Numbered from the stretch's first letter, positions 7,479-14,513 are shown. The stretch: 17,155 nt of DNA from DTQF01 sp038874185 (GCA_038874185.1 JAVZCX010000013.1:1-17155), one strand, 5' to 3'. The notes: generated by a model from the letters alone, not told the origin. Numbers and translations: made by a program.

Positions 7479-8162
7479 CTATATTGTTATCGTCTCTAAT
7501 TTCTTTTTCAAGACTATTTTATCATCATTTACCTGAAGTAATCCATCGGAAGGTATTTGGAATGCGGATTCCAATTCCTTAGGATATTCGTCTTTATAGA
7601 AAACAGATATAATTGCAGTGTCCGTTTCTTCTGCAATAGTTGATAAGAAACGCATAAATTTTAATATATTTTTTTCACTGTTGAATGCAAGAAGTCCGTT
7701 TAAAGAATCGATCACAGCAATTTCAATTGCTGGATCAGAAAATATATCTTGCAGCGTCATTGAGATCTCGACTAAATTGTCTGGGTTTTCTATATATTTA
7801 ACAATAACGTCTTTATTATTCTTTGAATCTGCTACTGATTTACTGACTGCATCAATAAAAATTATTCTTTCGCTGTGATCTTGAATGTCGAATCCATTAT
7901 CTTTGAATTCCTTAACAACCTTCTTGACTGGCTTGTCGACTGAAAACCATACTGCTTTTTTATTTGGATTTGAAGTTAAAAAATCATAAATGACTTTATA
8001 AGAAAGAATAATATCTGTAGTGAAAGGAGATACTGGAAAGAGTATCAACTGCTTCTTTATATTGGATATTATAGAACGTTTCATCTCTCTTGAGTTTATC
8101 TCTAAAAAAGATGCTGCTTCCTCTTGAACGTCTATTTTTTCCTCCTTCTTATTGTTTGGCAA
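7479..8162 (-). CDS. Degenerate RecA/KaiC-like ATPase-fold protein lacking Walker A
   Basis: A 227-residue soluble protein whose strand pattern follows the KaiC/RadA-like core: a helix and strand at the P-loop position, then AVWFSVDKPVKKVVKEFKDNGFD (the EE-P.E...N...FG region of KaiC, 70-92), IIFIDAV (100-106), a Walker B-like strand IEIAVIDSLNGLL (147-159), and FMRFLSTIAEETDTAIISVF (169-188). At the Walker A position (about 40-50) the sequence is LILFPVSPFTTD, with no GK[T/S], so ATP hydrolysis is unlikely. The first 25 residues are charged. Start: TTG 8162 with GGTGAT 3 nt upstream. It is first in a pair with the membrane glycoprotein gene. The fold assignment is by pattern and is fairly, not fully, secure. 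ArlH-like or other KaiC-derived scaffold roles are possible. Confidence 0.75.
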   Translation of the reverse strand: MPNNKKEEKIDVQEEAASFLEINSREMKRSIISNIKKQLILFPVSPFTTDIILSYKVIYDFLTSNPNKKAVWFSVDKPVKKVVKEFKDNGFDIQDHSERIIFIDAVSKSVADSKNNKDVIVKYIENPDNLVEISMTLQDIFSDPAIEIAVIDSLNGLLAFNSEKNILKFMRFLSTIAEETDTAIISVFYKDEYPKELESAFQIPSDGLLQVNDDKIVLKKKLETITI

Positions 8163-8252
8163 TATATCACCTGTCCTATTAGTTAATGTCAGAATAAATT
8201 TAAAAACTTAATAATGTTAGATATCTAAAGAAATTTGTTTCGAATACATAGG

Positions 8253-8260
8253 TATATAAA
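8253..8260 (+). promoter_or_regulatory. Probable TATA box of the TRAM gene
   Basis: TATATAAA lies 29 nt before 8282, so transcription would begin just before the long hairpin at 8289-8388 and give a leader of about 130 nt. Confidence 0.5.
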
Positions 8261-8288
8261 CATTAACTGATATTATATCATAAAGTAT

Positions 8289-8388
8289 GTGGGATTGAAT
8301 AACTAATTCTCACAAGAAAACAAACAGTATGTCTCTATGATTTGCTGATTTTGCTTTATCTTGAATGAGAAATAAATAACGATCCCAC
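8289..8388 (+). promoter_or_regulatory. Long structured RNA leader (about 100-nt hairpin) before the TRAM gene
   Basis: Colinear nested pairings form one long hairpin. GTGGGATTG (8289-8297) pairs with CGATCCCAC (8380-8388), one wobble. TTCTCACAAG (8307-8316) pairs with CTTG (8360-8363) plus TGAGAA (8366-8371), leaving two A's bulged. CAAACAG (8321-8327) pairs with CTG/TTT/G in 8345-8353, with small bulges. The loop is 8328-8344. It could be a leader controlling the TRAM gene or a separate small RNA. No known family is recognised. Confidence 0.55.
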
Positions 8389-8415
8389 TAAAGACAGAAT
8401 CTGGAGTGTGAAATA

Positions 8416-8661
8416 ATGGAAGAAGAAAGACGTGGCGGATTTAGACGCGGAGGATTTCGCGGCCGCGGAAATTTTGCACCTAAACCTGTAAAGGAAGGTG
8501 ACGAAATTGACCTCACAATAGAGGCAGTAGGTGAGAAGGGAGATGGAATAGGAAAAATACAAGGATTTGTAATATTCGTTCCCGGAACATCTGCAGGAGA
8601 AACCTGTAAAGTAAGAATAACACAAGTGCGTGGAAAGAGCGCAGTAGGAGAAAAAATATAA
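8416..8661 (+). CDS. TRAM-domain RNA-binding protein with RGG-like N-terminus
   Basis: An 81-residue protein. Residues 5-20 (RRGGFRRGGFRGRGNF) form an arginine-glycine-rich RNA-binding tail. Residues about 22-80 are a TRAM domain (EGDEIDLTIEAVGEKGDGIGKIQGFVIFVPG..AGE...RI..V), the beta-barrel found alone in archaea, where single-TRAM proteins act like cold-shock RNA chaperones. The ATG is preceded by GTGA. It ends before an intrinsic-type hairpin and T-run, so it is probably monocistronic. The long folded leader suggests post-transcriptional control, as seen for bacterial cold-shock genes; that is inference. Confidence 0.9.
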   Translation: MEEERRGGFRRGGFRGRGNFAPKPVKEGDEIDLTIEAVGEKGDGIGKIQGFVIFVPGTSAGETCKVRITQVRGKSAVGEKI

Positions 8662-8680
8662 AACTCATAATGCGTTAATT

Positions 8681-8719
8681 AACCCCTTGTGGGTTTCTTT
8701 TTTTTATTTTATTTTTTTA
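8681..8719 (+). terminator. Hairpin plus poly-T terminator after the TRAM gene
   Basis: AACCC (8681-8685) and GGGTT (8691-8695) form a 5-bp stem with loop CTTGT, followed by a long T-rich tract (8696-8718). It looks like a bacterial intrinsic terminator; in archaea the T-run alone can terminate. Confidence 0.65.
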
Positions 8720-8790
8720 GTTTTTAATTTCGAATTGCAAATAATCTTTTTTGCAAGTTATATTGATCGAATCTTAGTCTAATATAAATA

Positions 8791-8798
8791 TTTATATA
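8791..8798 (+). promoter_or_regulatory. TATA box of the alpha/beta hydrolase gene
   Basis: TTTATATA starts 29 nt before ATG 8820 and there is no ribosome-binding site, pointing to a leaderless mRNA. Another box-like stretch (8781-8788) would still place the start of transcription after ATG 8805. Confidence 0.5.
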
Positions 8799-8819
8799 TC
8801 TCAAATGTTTCCTTTAGAT

Positions 8820-9857
8820 ATGGAAAGAGGTAACTTCAAAAATAAAATCTATAATGAAAAGGATCAAAACATATTTCAAAAATTTGAGATCATAGATCAG
8901 ATAAGCGAATTCTTTAATCAAATATCTAAAAAGAAAAAAATAGAGGATATATATCTGATAAAAGATACACCATCACTGATTAACTTTGCTTTTCAAACTG
9001 CATGGTATTTTCCAAGCATAATCTGGAAACTTAGAAAGATAAATGAAATAAAATCTAAGAGATTCTGGTATTTAAACAGAAATAAAGAAGCGATAGAAGG
9101 AATAATGTATGGCCCAGATACTGATAAACCTTTGCCTATAATCGCATTTGATAGTGGATACAAAAGAGATCTTTTTAACTTTTCAATAGTGGGCAAAGTC
9201 ATCGCGTGCCTTGGTTATCGTGCATTCAGCGTAAGATCAAGAAACGAACTAAAATCAACAGAGGCAGATGATTACATGGATGCTTTTGATTTTCTTAAAA
9301 CCAAATATCAAGAAAATAGATCTATACAGAACAAAGGGGCAGTTATTGGACTTAGTGGTGGGAATATCATTGTATACAAATCCTGCTCATCTCAAGAATT
9401 TATAGAAAGGCACGGAATACAATGTGGAATATCTATCTCACCTTTTGATAATCTTGCAGAGCAATTCAAGTATATGAAAAACAAACTAAAAGAAAAAGAT
9501 ATTCCAGCAAATACTCGCAGAGTATTGGAAGACTATAATAGATATGTTGAAAGCTTAGGTGTAAATGATACCTCAGACAGCTCTTTATTCAACAATGGCT
9601 CTCCGATTACTTACTGCAATAATTTAAGGGTTCCTTTGCTTATTGAACATGGAATAACAGATGATATTGTACCTGTAACTGGTTCTTTAATGATATACCG
9701 GACACTGAAGAAAGAAAACAAGAATGCAAAACTTGTACTTATACCTGGAAAAGGCATACATGGTGATTTTAGAGATTGGAAGAAAAATATGATTGAAACT
9801 ATTGGATTAATAAGTTCTATAATCTATGCATACAAATTCTTAAGAAAAAATTTGTAA
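8820..9857 (+). CDS. Alpha/beta-hydrolase fold protein, substrate unknown
   Basis: A 345-residue protein from ATG 8820 (350 if ATG 8805 is used). The hydrolase core begins near residue 95. PLPIIAFDSGYKRD holds the strand 3 and oxyanion-loop region. The nucleophile elbow is GLSGG with S179. The acid is in EHGITDDIVP (D281 or D282) and the catalytic histidine is H314 in GKGIHGDF, completing Ser-Asp-His. The first 95 residues are helical, charged and not recognised. A lid-like helical insertion lies between about 205 and 260. Esterase or peptidase activity fits; the substrate cannot be inferred. The gene stands alone and converges with the beta-CASP nuclease gene, 55 nt away. Confidence 0.8.
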   Translation: MERGNFKNKIYNEKDQNIFQKFEIIDQISEFFNQISKKKKIEDIYLIKDTPSLINFAFQTAWYFPSIIWKLRKINEIKSKRFWYLNRNKEAIEGIMYGPDTDKPLPIIAFDSGYKRDLFNFSIVGKVIACLGYRAFSVRSRNELKSTEADDYMDAFDFLKTKYQENRSIQNKGAVIGLSGGNIIVYKSCSSQEFIERHGIQCGISISPFDNLAEQFKYMKNKLKEKDIPANTRRVLEDYNRYVESLGVNDTSDSSLFNNGSPITYCNNLRVPLLIEHGITDDIVPVTGSLMIYRTLKKENKNAKLVLIPGKGIHGDFRDWKKNMIETIGLISSIIYAYKFLRKNL

Positions 9858-9912
9858 AGAATGTAAGAAATAAGGGATAAATACAATAAAATATAAAAAT
9901 CTCAAAACAGAG

Positions 9913-10899
9913 TCAGACATGAATTGACATTAACATATCTTGTTTTCCGCAACCATTTGATTTTATTGATTCGTTACCTCTTTGCAAATATTCCCATTCT
10001 TTATCTGTAATTGAATTATAACCCTTTGAACGCAAGAATCCGCTCATAAATGTAGCATTTCCATAGTGGCAGATTATTTCTTTTGCGCCAGATTCAGTAA
10101 CGTAATTTAATATTTCAGAGAAGCCCGCATGATCGCTTAATGGGAACGCATGGTATCTGTATCTATATTTTTTCGCCCAGCCAGTAACCACTGCAAAGGA
10201 AACTTGCTTGTATTGAGTAGTCAGCCATCTTTCAGACTGTTGATTCACAAGATTGAATGGAACTACATAAACAAACTTATCCCTCATGATTTCAGAAGCT
10301 TCTTTGCTCCCGATTACAACTCTATTTAATTTTATTCCGTATTTCTCGTAGATCTTGCATTTTTCTTCTATACTCTGGTCGACTACAGGGGTAATATTTG
10401 AATAATTATTTAGAATATAGATCAGTTCCTGCGCCTTTCCTGTGGAATACGCCCCAAATACTACATTATTTCCAACCATCATTCTCGTCCTCGTCCATCT
10501 ATCTATTCTATCTGCCAGTACCTCTTTTGAATCGAATTCGAAATCAGGATGGCCGAATGTACAGTCTATATGCAGCTCATCGCATTTTAATATTTCTGCT
10601 CGCTCTGTAGTAAAACCTTCCCTAAGTTTCATATCCCCTGTATATACTGTTGTATGTCCATTAACATATTCGATCTGTGTAGATCCAAGAATATGGCCTG
10701 CTGGATACAATTTAACGTCTTTATCTATTTGGTGGAGTATAGATCCCCCGCTTGAATTAAGAAGATCGAAAGTTTGCTTTGATGAGAATATATTTCCCTT
10801 CCTAGAATGATCCGAATGGGCATGCGAAATGTAAACTATATCTGCTCCTTTAGATGATTCTAAACCTAATACCCTACCGTCAGAGAGTGTTATTTGCAT
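9913..10899 (-). CDS. Metallo-beta-lactamase/beta-CASP nuclease (mRNA 3'-end processing factor-like)
   Basis: A 328-residue metal-dependent nuclease. The metallo-beta-lactamase motifs are visible: HAHSDH (H26, H28, D30, H31), AGH (H69), and TGD (D89). The beta-CASP part includes D112 in LHIDCTFG and SDHAGF (H257), with a further histidine at 278 (CHYG). It matches the short COG1236-type exonucleases related to CPSF73/Snm1, without the KH domains of the large archaeal aCPSF enzymes. RNA or DNA as substrate cannot be decided here; some relatives sit beside DNA ligase, but none is adjacent. The ATG has GAGG 6 nt upstream and a minus-strand TATA-like box near 10959-10968. Confidence 0.9.
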   Translation of the reverse strand: MQITLSDGRVLGLESSKGADIVYISHAHSDHSRKGNIFSSKQTFDLLNSSGGSILHQIDKDVKLYPAGHILGSTQIEYVNGHTTVYTGDMKLREGFTTERAEILKCDELHIDCTFGHPDFEFDSKEVLADRIDRWTRTRMMVGNNVVFGAYSTGKAQELIYILNNYSNITPVVDQSIEEKCKIYEKYGIKLNRVVIGSKEASEIMRDKFVYVVPFNLVNQQSERWLTTQYKQVSFAVVTGWAKKYRYRYHAFPLSDHAGFSEILNYVTESGAKEIICHYGNATFMSGFLRSKGYNSITDKEWEYLQRGNESIKSNGCGKQDMLMSIHV

Positions 10900-10958
10900 G
10901 GTCTGCCTCGCTTTAAGATAACTTAGATTCCTTGCCTCAAGAATAATTTGCTAAATAA

Positions 10959-10968
10959 ATTTATAAAT
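10959..10968 (-). promoter_or_regulatory. Probable TATA box of the beta-CASP gene
   Basis: The minus strand reads ATTTATAAAT. A start near 10938 would give a leader of about 40 nt that contains GAGG before the ATG at 10899. Confidence 0.45.
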
Positions 10969-11080
10969 GTTCAACGGCACACGAGAGTTAGAAAAAAAGA
11001 AAGATATTTTAAGTTTCACTACAATATCTAATAAAAGCTGTTACTCAATTTATTGGAATATTTATTTGCCCTATTTTAAA

Positions 11081-11155
11081 GGGCCGGTAGCTTAGCCAGG
11101 TTGGAGCGCGTGACTGATAATCACGAGGTCGGGAGTTCAAATCTCCCCCGGCCCA
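11081..11155 (+). tRNA. tRNA-Ile(GAT)
   Basis: A complete 75-nt cloverleaf. The acceptor GGGCCGG (11081-11087) pairs perfectly with CCGGCCC (11148-11154); the discriminator is A11155. The anticodon stem CGTGA/TCACG closes loop CTGATAA with anticodon GAT. The T arm is GGGAG-TTCAAAT-CTCCC. There is no intron and CCA is not encoded. A TATA-like AATATTTAT lies about 23-25 nt upstream. Confidence 0.97.
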
Positions 11156-11289
11156 CATTATACATTGAATATATTTTTATGTTTGCACATAATTGTTGTC
11201 GTATTGACCTAATTTTAATACTATTAGTTGTGTTTTAACTAATAAAACAAAATGTTTAAAAAGTTATATTGCGTTTTAAATCTGATATT

Positions 11290-12162
11290 ATGAAATTTAA
11301 TTTTGATAATGAAAATTACGATAGACAACTCGACAAAAACGTTTTTTTCAAATTAAACGCCAAGGAGAAAGAAGTATATCTAAAACTAAAAAAGCACGTT
11401 CCTGTAGAAGAGATAATACTAACTATAGGTGATACCTTTTCTAAAGTAGATTATAGAAACCTGGAGAAAGAAAAACTTATAGATCTCTTAGCAATGTCTA
11501 AATCAAACGCTGTATTATGGGAAAGAAAAATGGAAGCTGCTGAAGACGTACTAACTGCAGTTAAGCGTTCAGGTTCAAATCCAAAAATGATATTCAATCT
11601 ATTCTTCAGGAATAGAACAAGTAAAAAAGCAGAAAAACCATATTGGGAGCTTACAAGAACTATGTATTCTATACTTGGAATAAAATTCTTTGATATTAGT
11701 CGTGAAGAGATAGTATGGCTTAATTCGATAGGTCTTAAGAATAAATATGTGTCAGAAACAGAAATAATAGATCCTCTATTCAACATTCTTGATACGAAAG
11801 AGGGGCACGAGTTTATCAATCATCTTTATCTTTGCAAAAACACAATTTGTACGTGCGTGGAATCTAAAAAAGGCATAAATGAATTGATCGAAAAGACAAG
11901 AGAATATAAAAGAGAGATAAAGAATGAATTTATAATCTATGATACGTTGATTAAAGAAGATTTGAACATAGTGATGAGCCTAATTAATAGATGCATGGAC
12001 ATGTACTGGATAACACACTTATTCCATATTTTAAAGAATGGAAAGCGGATACTGGACAAAGCAAAAGGTTCAGAACAATTCGGAAAGATGGATAGAAATC
12101 CTGAGAATAAAAATGTAGAATTGAAAAAGGAAAATACAGAAAATAACGAAAAAAACAATTAA
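11290..12162 (+). CDS. Hypothetical protein, 290 residues, no recognised domain
   Basis: I do not recognise this protein. From ATG 11290 it is a soluble, mainly helical sequence rich in Lys, Glu, Asn and Ile. A pair of conserved-looking cysteines occurs in LCKNTICTC (about 181-189). The last 35 residues are a low-complexity tail of Asn, Glu and Lys. The TTG at 11269 is in frame, but A/T-rich boxes at 11255-11270 predict transcription to start at about 11284-11293, so the ATG at 11290 read from a leaderless or nearly leaderless mRNA is more likely. It is alone between tRNA-Ile and a GC-rich hairpin element and looks lineage-specific. Base composition matches the AT-rich surroundings. Confidence 0.7.
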   Translation: MKFNFDNENYDRQLDKNVFFKLNAKEKEVYLKLKKHVPVEEIILTIGDTFSKVDYRNLEKEKLIDLLAMSKSNAVLWERKMEAAEDVLTAVKRSGSNPKMIFNLFFRNRTSKKAEKPYWELTRTMYSILGIKFFDISREEIVWLNSIGLKNKYVSETEIIDPLFNILDTKEGHEFINHLYLCKNTICTCVESKKGINELIEKTREYKREIKNEFIIYDTLIKEDLNIVMSLINRCMDMYWITHLFHILKNGKRILDKAKGSEQFGKMDRNPENKNVELKKENTENNEKNN

Positions 12163-12221
12163 AGCAAAAATATATTGTACATATTAAATTATTGTAAAAA
12201 AATGATTGTAAAAGTAGATTA

Positions 12222-12304
12222 GGGCGGGAATGTGTGGGAGTTCTGACCCGCCCATAAGTATGATTGGGGGTTTGGTCGCAACCCCCGCCTCTTTGTCGCC
12301 TCGC
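12222..12304. repeat. GC-rich double-hairpin element
   Basis: Two perfect 7-bp GC hairpins lie side by side in an AT-rich region. GGGCGGG (12222-12228) pairs with CCCGCCC (12247-12253) around an 18-nt loop. GGGGGTT (12266-12272) pairs with AACCCCC (12280-12286) around a 7-nt loop. They sit between converging genes, so they may act as a two-way terminator, or be part of a small RNA. No RNA family is recognised. Confidence 0.6.
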
Positions 12305-12327
12305 ACCCTACCTCAAATTCGCCTCGC
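12283..12327. repeat. Tandem imperfect 22-bp repeat over the end of the winged-helix gene
   Basis: Copies at 12283-12304 and 12306-12327 match at 16 of 22 positions; both contain CCTC and end TCGCCTCGC. The second copy includes the stop codon of the minus-strand gene. A related core (CCGCC, then TTGTCGCC) recurs at 12879-12891 on the other side of the gene. Confidence 0.55.
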
Positions 12328-12826
12328 TTTGATTATCTGGGTGAGCATAATAAATGACTTTTCCTGCCCTCTGCTTTACAAGATGGCCGAATGTTGCAAG
12401 TTTATTCAATCTTGCAGATGCGGCGTTTCTTCCCTTGTACGCGAAAACCTTTTGTATGGTCTCTGCAGAAGAGGGGCCGTTTTCTTTTATGTAATCGATT
12501 ATCTTTTGATCAACTGATGAGAGCAAGAGCGCTGGCGCTGAAGTTGAGGGTACAGTGCCAACGCTGCTTAATTTCTGTTCCATCTGCTTCAATTTTTCCT
12601 CGAGCTGGTCAAGCCTCGCGTATATATTCTTTAATAATCGGTTAGTGTTCTCCTTTTCTTTAACTGAAAGATACATAAGAGCGGAATGGACGGTGGGATC
12701 TCTGAGCTTAGCGATCTCTCTTTCAAGCTCTGCGATTTCTTCGTTTGCCTCTTTCTTGAAATTCGCAACCTTGTATTCAAGCGTATTTTCGAAATTCTCT
12801 TCATTTTTGTTTTCTTGTGGTTTCAT
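12308..12826 (-). CDS. Coiled-coil and winged-helix DNA-binding protein
   Basis: A 172-residue protein. Residues about 15-45 and 55-88 are strongly charged heptad-like helices predicting a coiled coil, hence probable oligomerisation. Residues 90-102 (TVPSTSAPALLLS) look like a flexible linker. Residues 103-163 form a winged-helix domain: SVDQKIIDYIKENGPSSAETI (helix 1 and 2), then GRNAASARLNKLATFGHLVKQ (recognition helix and wing) and KVIYYAHP. A transcription regulator or nucleoid-type protein is likely; targets are unknown. Its ATG has GTGGG 3 nt upstream. GC content is plainly higher than its neighbours, with GC-rich repeats on both sides, which could mean strong codon selection or a different origin. 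A palindrome pair upstream suggests possible autoregulation. Confidence 0.8.
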   Translation of the reverse strand: MKPQENKNEENFENTLEYKVANFKKEANEEIAELEREIAKLRDPTVHSALMYLSVKEKENTNRLLKNIYARLDQLEEKLKQMEQKLSSVGTVPSTSAPALLLSSVDQKIIDYIKENGPSSAETIQKVFAYKGRNAASARLNKLATFGHLVKQRAGKVIYYAHPDNQSEANLR

Positions 12827-12878
12827 ATTCCCACTTGTCTATATTGGCGATCTGCCGGCATTCATGCATTTTGCATTT

Positions 12879-12891
12879 CCGCCTTGTCGCC
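12879..12891. repeat. Third copy of the flanking repeat core
   Basis: CCGCCTTGTCGCC here matches CCGCC-TCT-TTGTCGCC at 12285-12300 apart from a 3-nt insertion. The two copies are in direct orientation on either side of the winged-helix gene. Confidence 0.5.
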
Positions 12892-12953
12892 CATACCGCA
12901 AGCTTTTTAAGCCCATATGAACATATACTATTAAAACACACAAAACAGATCAC

Positions 12954-12972
12954 GATTGGAATCATACCAATC
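12954..12972. promoter_or_regulatory. Palindromic operator candidate 1
   Basis: GATTGG and CCAATC form perfect 6-nt arms around a 7-nt spacer. It lies in the presumed leader or promoter of the winged-helix gene. Confidence 0.45.
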
Positions 12973-12988
12973 ATGACTCTAATTTATG

Positions 12989-13009
12989 TGTCATGATACT
13001 ATCATGACA
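12989..13009. promoter_or_regulatory. Palindromic operator candidate 2
   Basis: Perfect 9-nt arms TGTCATGAT and ATCATGACA surround ACT. An extra half site TCATGAC occurs at 12971-12977. On the minus strand it covers the transcription start (about 12995) predicted from the TATA box beginning at 13024, a typical repressor position. Confidence 0.6.
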
Positions 13010-13125
13010 GTTAATATTTATAAAGCTTTCCTTTTTCTTTCACGTCGAAATCGATTTTTTTAAATTTTCAAAAACCCAAATCAAAGAAAAAAACCTATTT
13101 TGTTTTTCATCTACAAATAAGAAGG

Positions 13126-13133
13126 TTTAAAAT
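13126..13133 (+). promoter_or_regulatory. TATA box of the HTH-like/PIN operon
   Basis: TTTAAAAT begins 29 nt before the ATG at 13155 and no ribosome-binding site is present, so the first gene is probably leaderless. Confidence 0.5.
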
Positions 13134-13154
13134 TATACATGATAAAAACACATT

Positions 13155-13721
13155 ATGGCAGGAGAGGTAAATCAAAATTCTGAGATGGTAGACTGTATAA
13201 CCCAAATAAAAATCGCATTTAAAGACTACGACATAAAAAGATTGAGGGAGATCAACAACAAATGCGAAAAAAATGTTCTTCTTGATGAAAAGCTATTCTT
13301 CACACTTGCTTTGCTTTCTTACACTCTTTCTAAAATCCTTGTAAAGGCGAGATTTAGAAATGCTGCTCTGTATCAAAAAATAGAAATCAATCTTTCGCAG
13401 GCAATCCAGTTCGCAAAATCTCAAGACGAAATCGCTCTTATTAAATCTGCATGGAAGATTTTAGATATAATAACCAATTTCGATGAAAAGGATAAAAGAT
13501 ACATAATCGGAATAATAGAAAAAGGAAGAACAAAGATAGCTGCAAGCCTATACGCACAAGGCCTTTCATTAAGTAGGACAATTTCAATAACGGGTGCACA
13601 AAAGCAGGAAGTGCTTAATTACTCAGGTAAGACTGTAATGTCTGACAGGGTCGGAAAGACCATTGGTGTTAGGGAGAGATTTAATATAGCAAAGAAAATT
13701 CTAAAAGAGAAAGCTAAATGA
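13155..13721 (+). CDS. Helical protein with HTH-like C-terminus, partner of the PIN protein
   Basis: A 188-residue, mostly helical basic protein. Residues about 10-110 are helices of unknown type. Residues about 125-160 (AASLYAQGLSLSRTISITGAQKQEVLNYSG) look like a helix-turn-helix, with a pattern like archaeal HTH proteins that accompany PIN-domain genes. The end (164-188) is basic. It is predicted to be leaderless. It lies 13 nt before the PIN gene, so the two form an operon. An antitoxin or adaptor role is plausible by arrangement, but the protein is far larger than typical VapB, and no interaction can be read from sequence. Confidence 0.7.
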   Translation: MAGEVNQNSEMVDCITQIKIAFKDYDIKRLREINNKCEKNVLLDEKLFFTLALLSYTLSKILVKARFRNAALYQKIEINLSQAIQFAKSQDEIALIKSAWKILDIITNFDEKDKRYIIGIIEKGRTKIAASLYAQGLSLSRTISITGAQKQEVLNYSGKTVMSDRVGKTIGVRERFNIAKKILKEKAK

Positions 13722-13734
13722 TAAAAGAGGTATA

Positions 13735-14463
13735 ATGATGGGGCGCGAGGATATCGACAGATCAGAATACTTTGAACAGGTTAAAGAAAAGCATCTTAAT
13801 CCGAGTTCAGTAGTGTGCGATTCATCCTCTCTTATTTCATTAACCGATACAGGCTTGCTTGGGGCACTGATGATGCTAAGAAAAGAGATAAAGGGGGAAT
13901 TTATTATAACCGAAGGTGTTATTGACGAAAGCATCAATACCCCTATAAAAAAGCCGGAGTATGCGTTTTCTGCAGTAAGGATAAAAAGAGCGCTTAAATC
14001 TGGAGCGTTTAGGATTGGAAAATACGAAAAAAACACTTATGACGAGATAATGAGGGTCACCAATAACATGTTCTACACAGATAGGCCGTTTCATCTTGTC
14101 AACCATGGTGAAGCAGAGATGCTTGCTGCGGCAATCGATAATGGAGTCGGATTTGTATTAATGGATGAAAGAACTACAAGAATGCTAATAGAATCGCCAC
14201 TTGAATTGAAAAGACATATAGAAAATGAATTTAGGATCAGAATAAATATTAATGATGCGCTCTTTAGAAGATTCAAAGAAATGACATCAGGAATAAATGT
14301 GATAAGAAGCAGCGAAATTCTTGCGCTTGCGAAATCAAAAGGATATTTTAGGAAATTCGGAGACATCGAAAATGATGCGTACAAGGCTGCGTTGTATGCA
14401 CTTAAATTTAACGGATGCTCCATAAGCTTTGAAGAGATAGAAGAATTGTCAAAAATTGCTTAG
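13735..14463 (+). CDS. PIN-domain nuclease-like protein
   Basis: A 242-residue protein. The PIN core runs from about residue 25 to 150: VVCDSSSLISL with D29, HGEAEMLAAAIDNG with E126, and GFVLMDERTTRML with D144, the expected metal-binding acids. Residues 155-242 form an extra helical domain, making it larger than simple VapC toxins (about 130 residues). Possible starts are ATG 13735 and ATG 13738; GAGG lies 4 and 7 nt before them. It is translated from the same operon as the HTH-like protein. It may be an RNase of toxin-antitoxin type or a housekeeping RNase; the assignment to the PIN family is good, the role is inference. Confidence 0.8.
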   Translation: MMGREDIDRSEYFEQVKEKHLNPSSVVCDSSSLISLTDTGLLGALMMLRKEIKGEFIITEGVIDESINTPIKKPEYAFSAVRIKRALKSGAFRIGKYEKNTYDEIMRVTNNMFYTDRPFHLVNHGEAEMLAAAIDNGVGFVLMDERTTRMLIESPLELKRHIENEFRIRININDALFRRFKEMTSGINVIRSSEILALAKSKGYFRKFGDIENDAYKAALYALKFNGCSISFEEIEELSKIA

Positions 14464-14513
14464 GCTCTGATTCTTAAATCAATAGGATCACTAGAAGTTA
14501 AGTATAGAAAAGA

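Larger units (their letters stand above)
12827..13154. other. Regulatory spacer between divergent genes
   Basis: This 328-nt gap has no gene. Next to the winged-helix start is a GC-rich segment (12845-12900) in which GGCGA (12889-12893 side) can pair with TCGCC (12845-12850 side) in the leader RNA. Then come two palindromes (12954-12972 and 12989-13009), a bidirectional TATA-like box (13015-13024), and an AT-rich stretch ending in the TATA box of the 188-residue gene (13126-13133). Confidence 0.55.

Noticed and set aside
8331..8365. Possible C/D-box small RNA (ATGAT and CTGA motifs)
   Set aside because: The C-like box lacks its last two conserved bases, and the D-like CTGA follows almost at once, leaving no room for a guide.
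12230..12920. Plus-strand open frames opposite the winged-helix gene
   Set aside because: They are cysteine- and serine-rich shadow translations without start signals, while the minus strand encodes a convincing coiled-coil and winged-helix protein.
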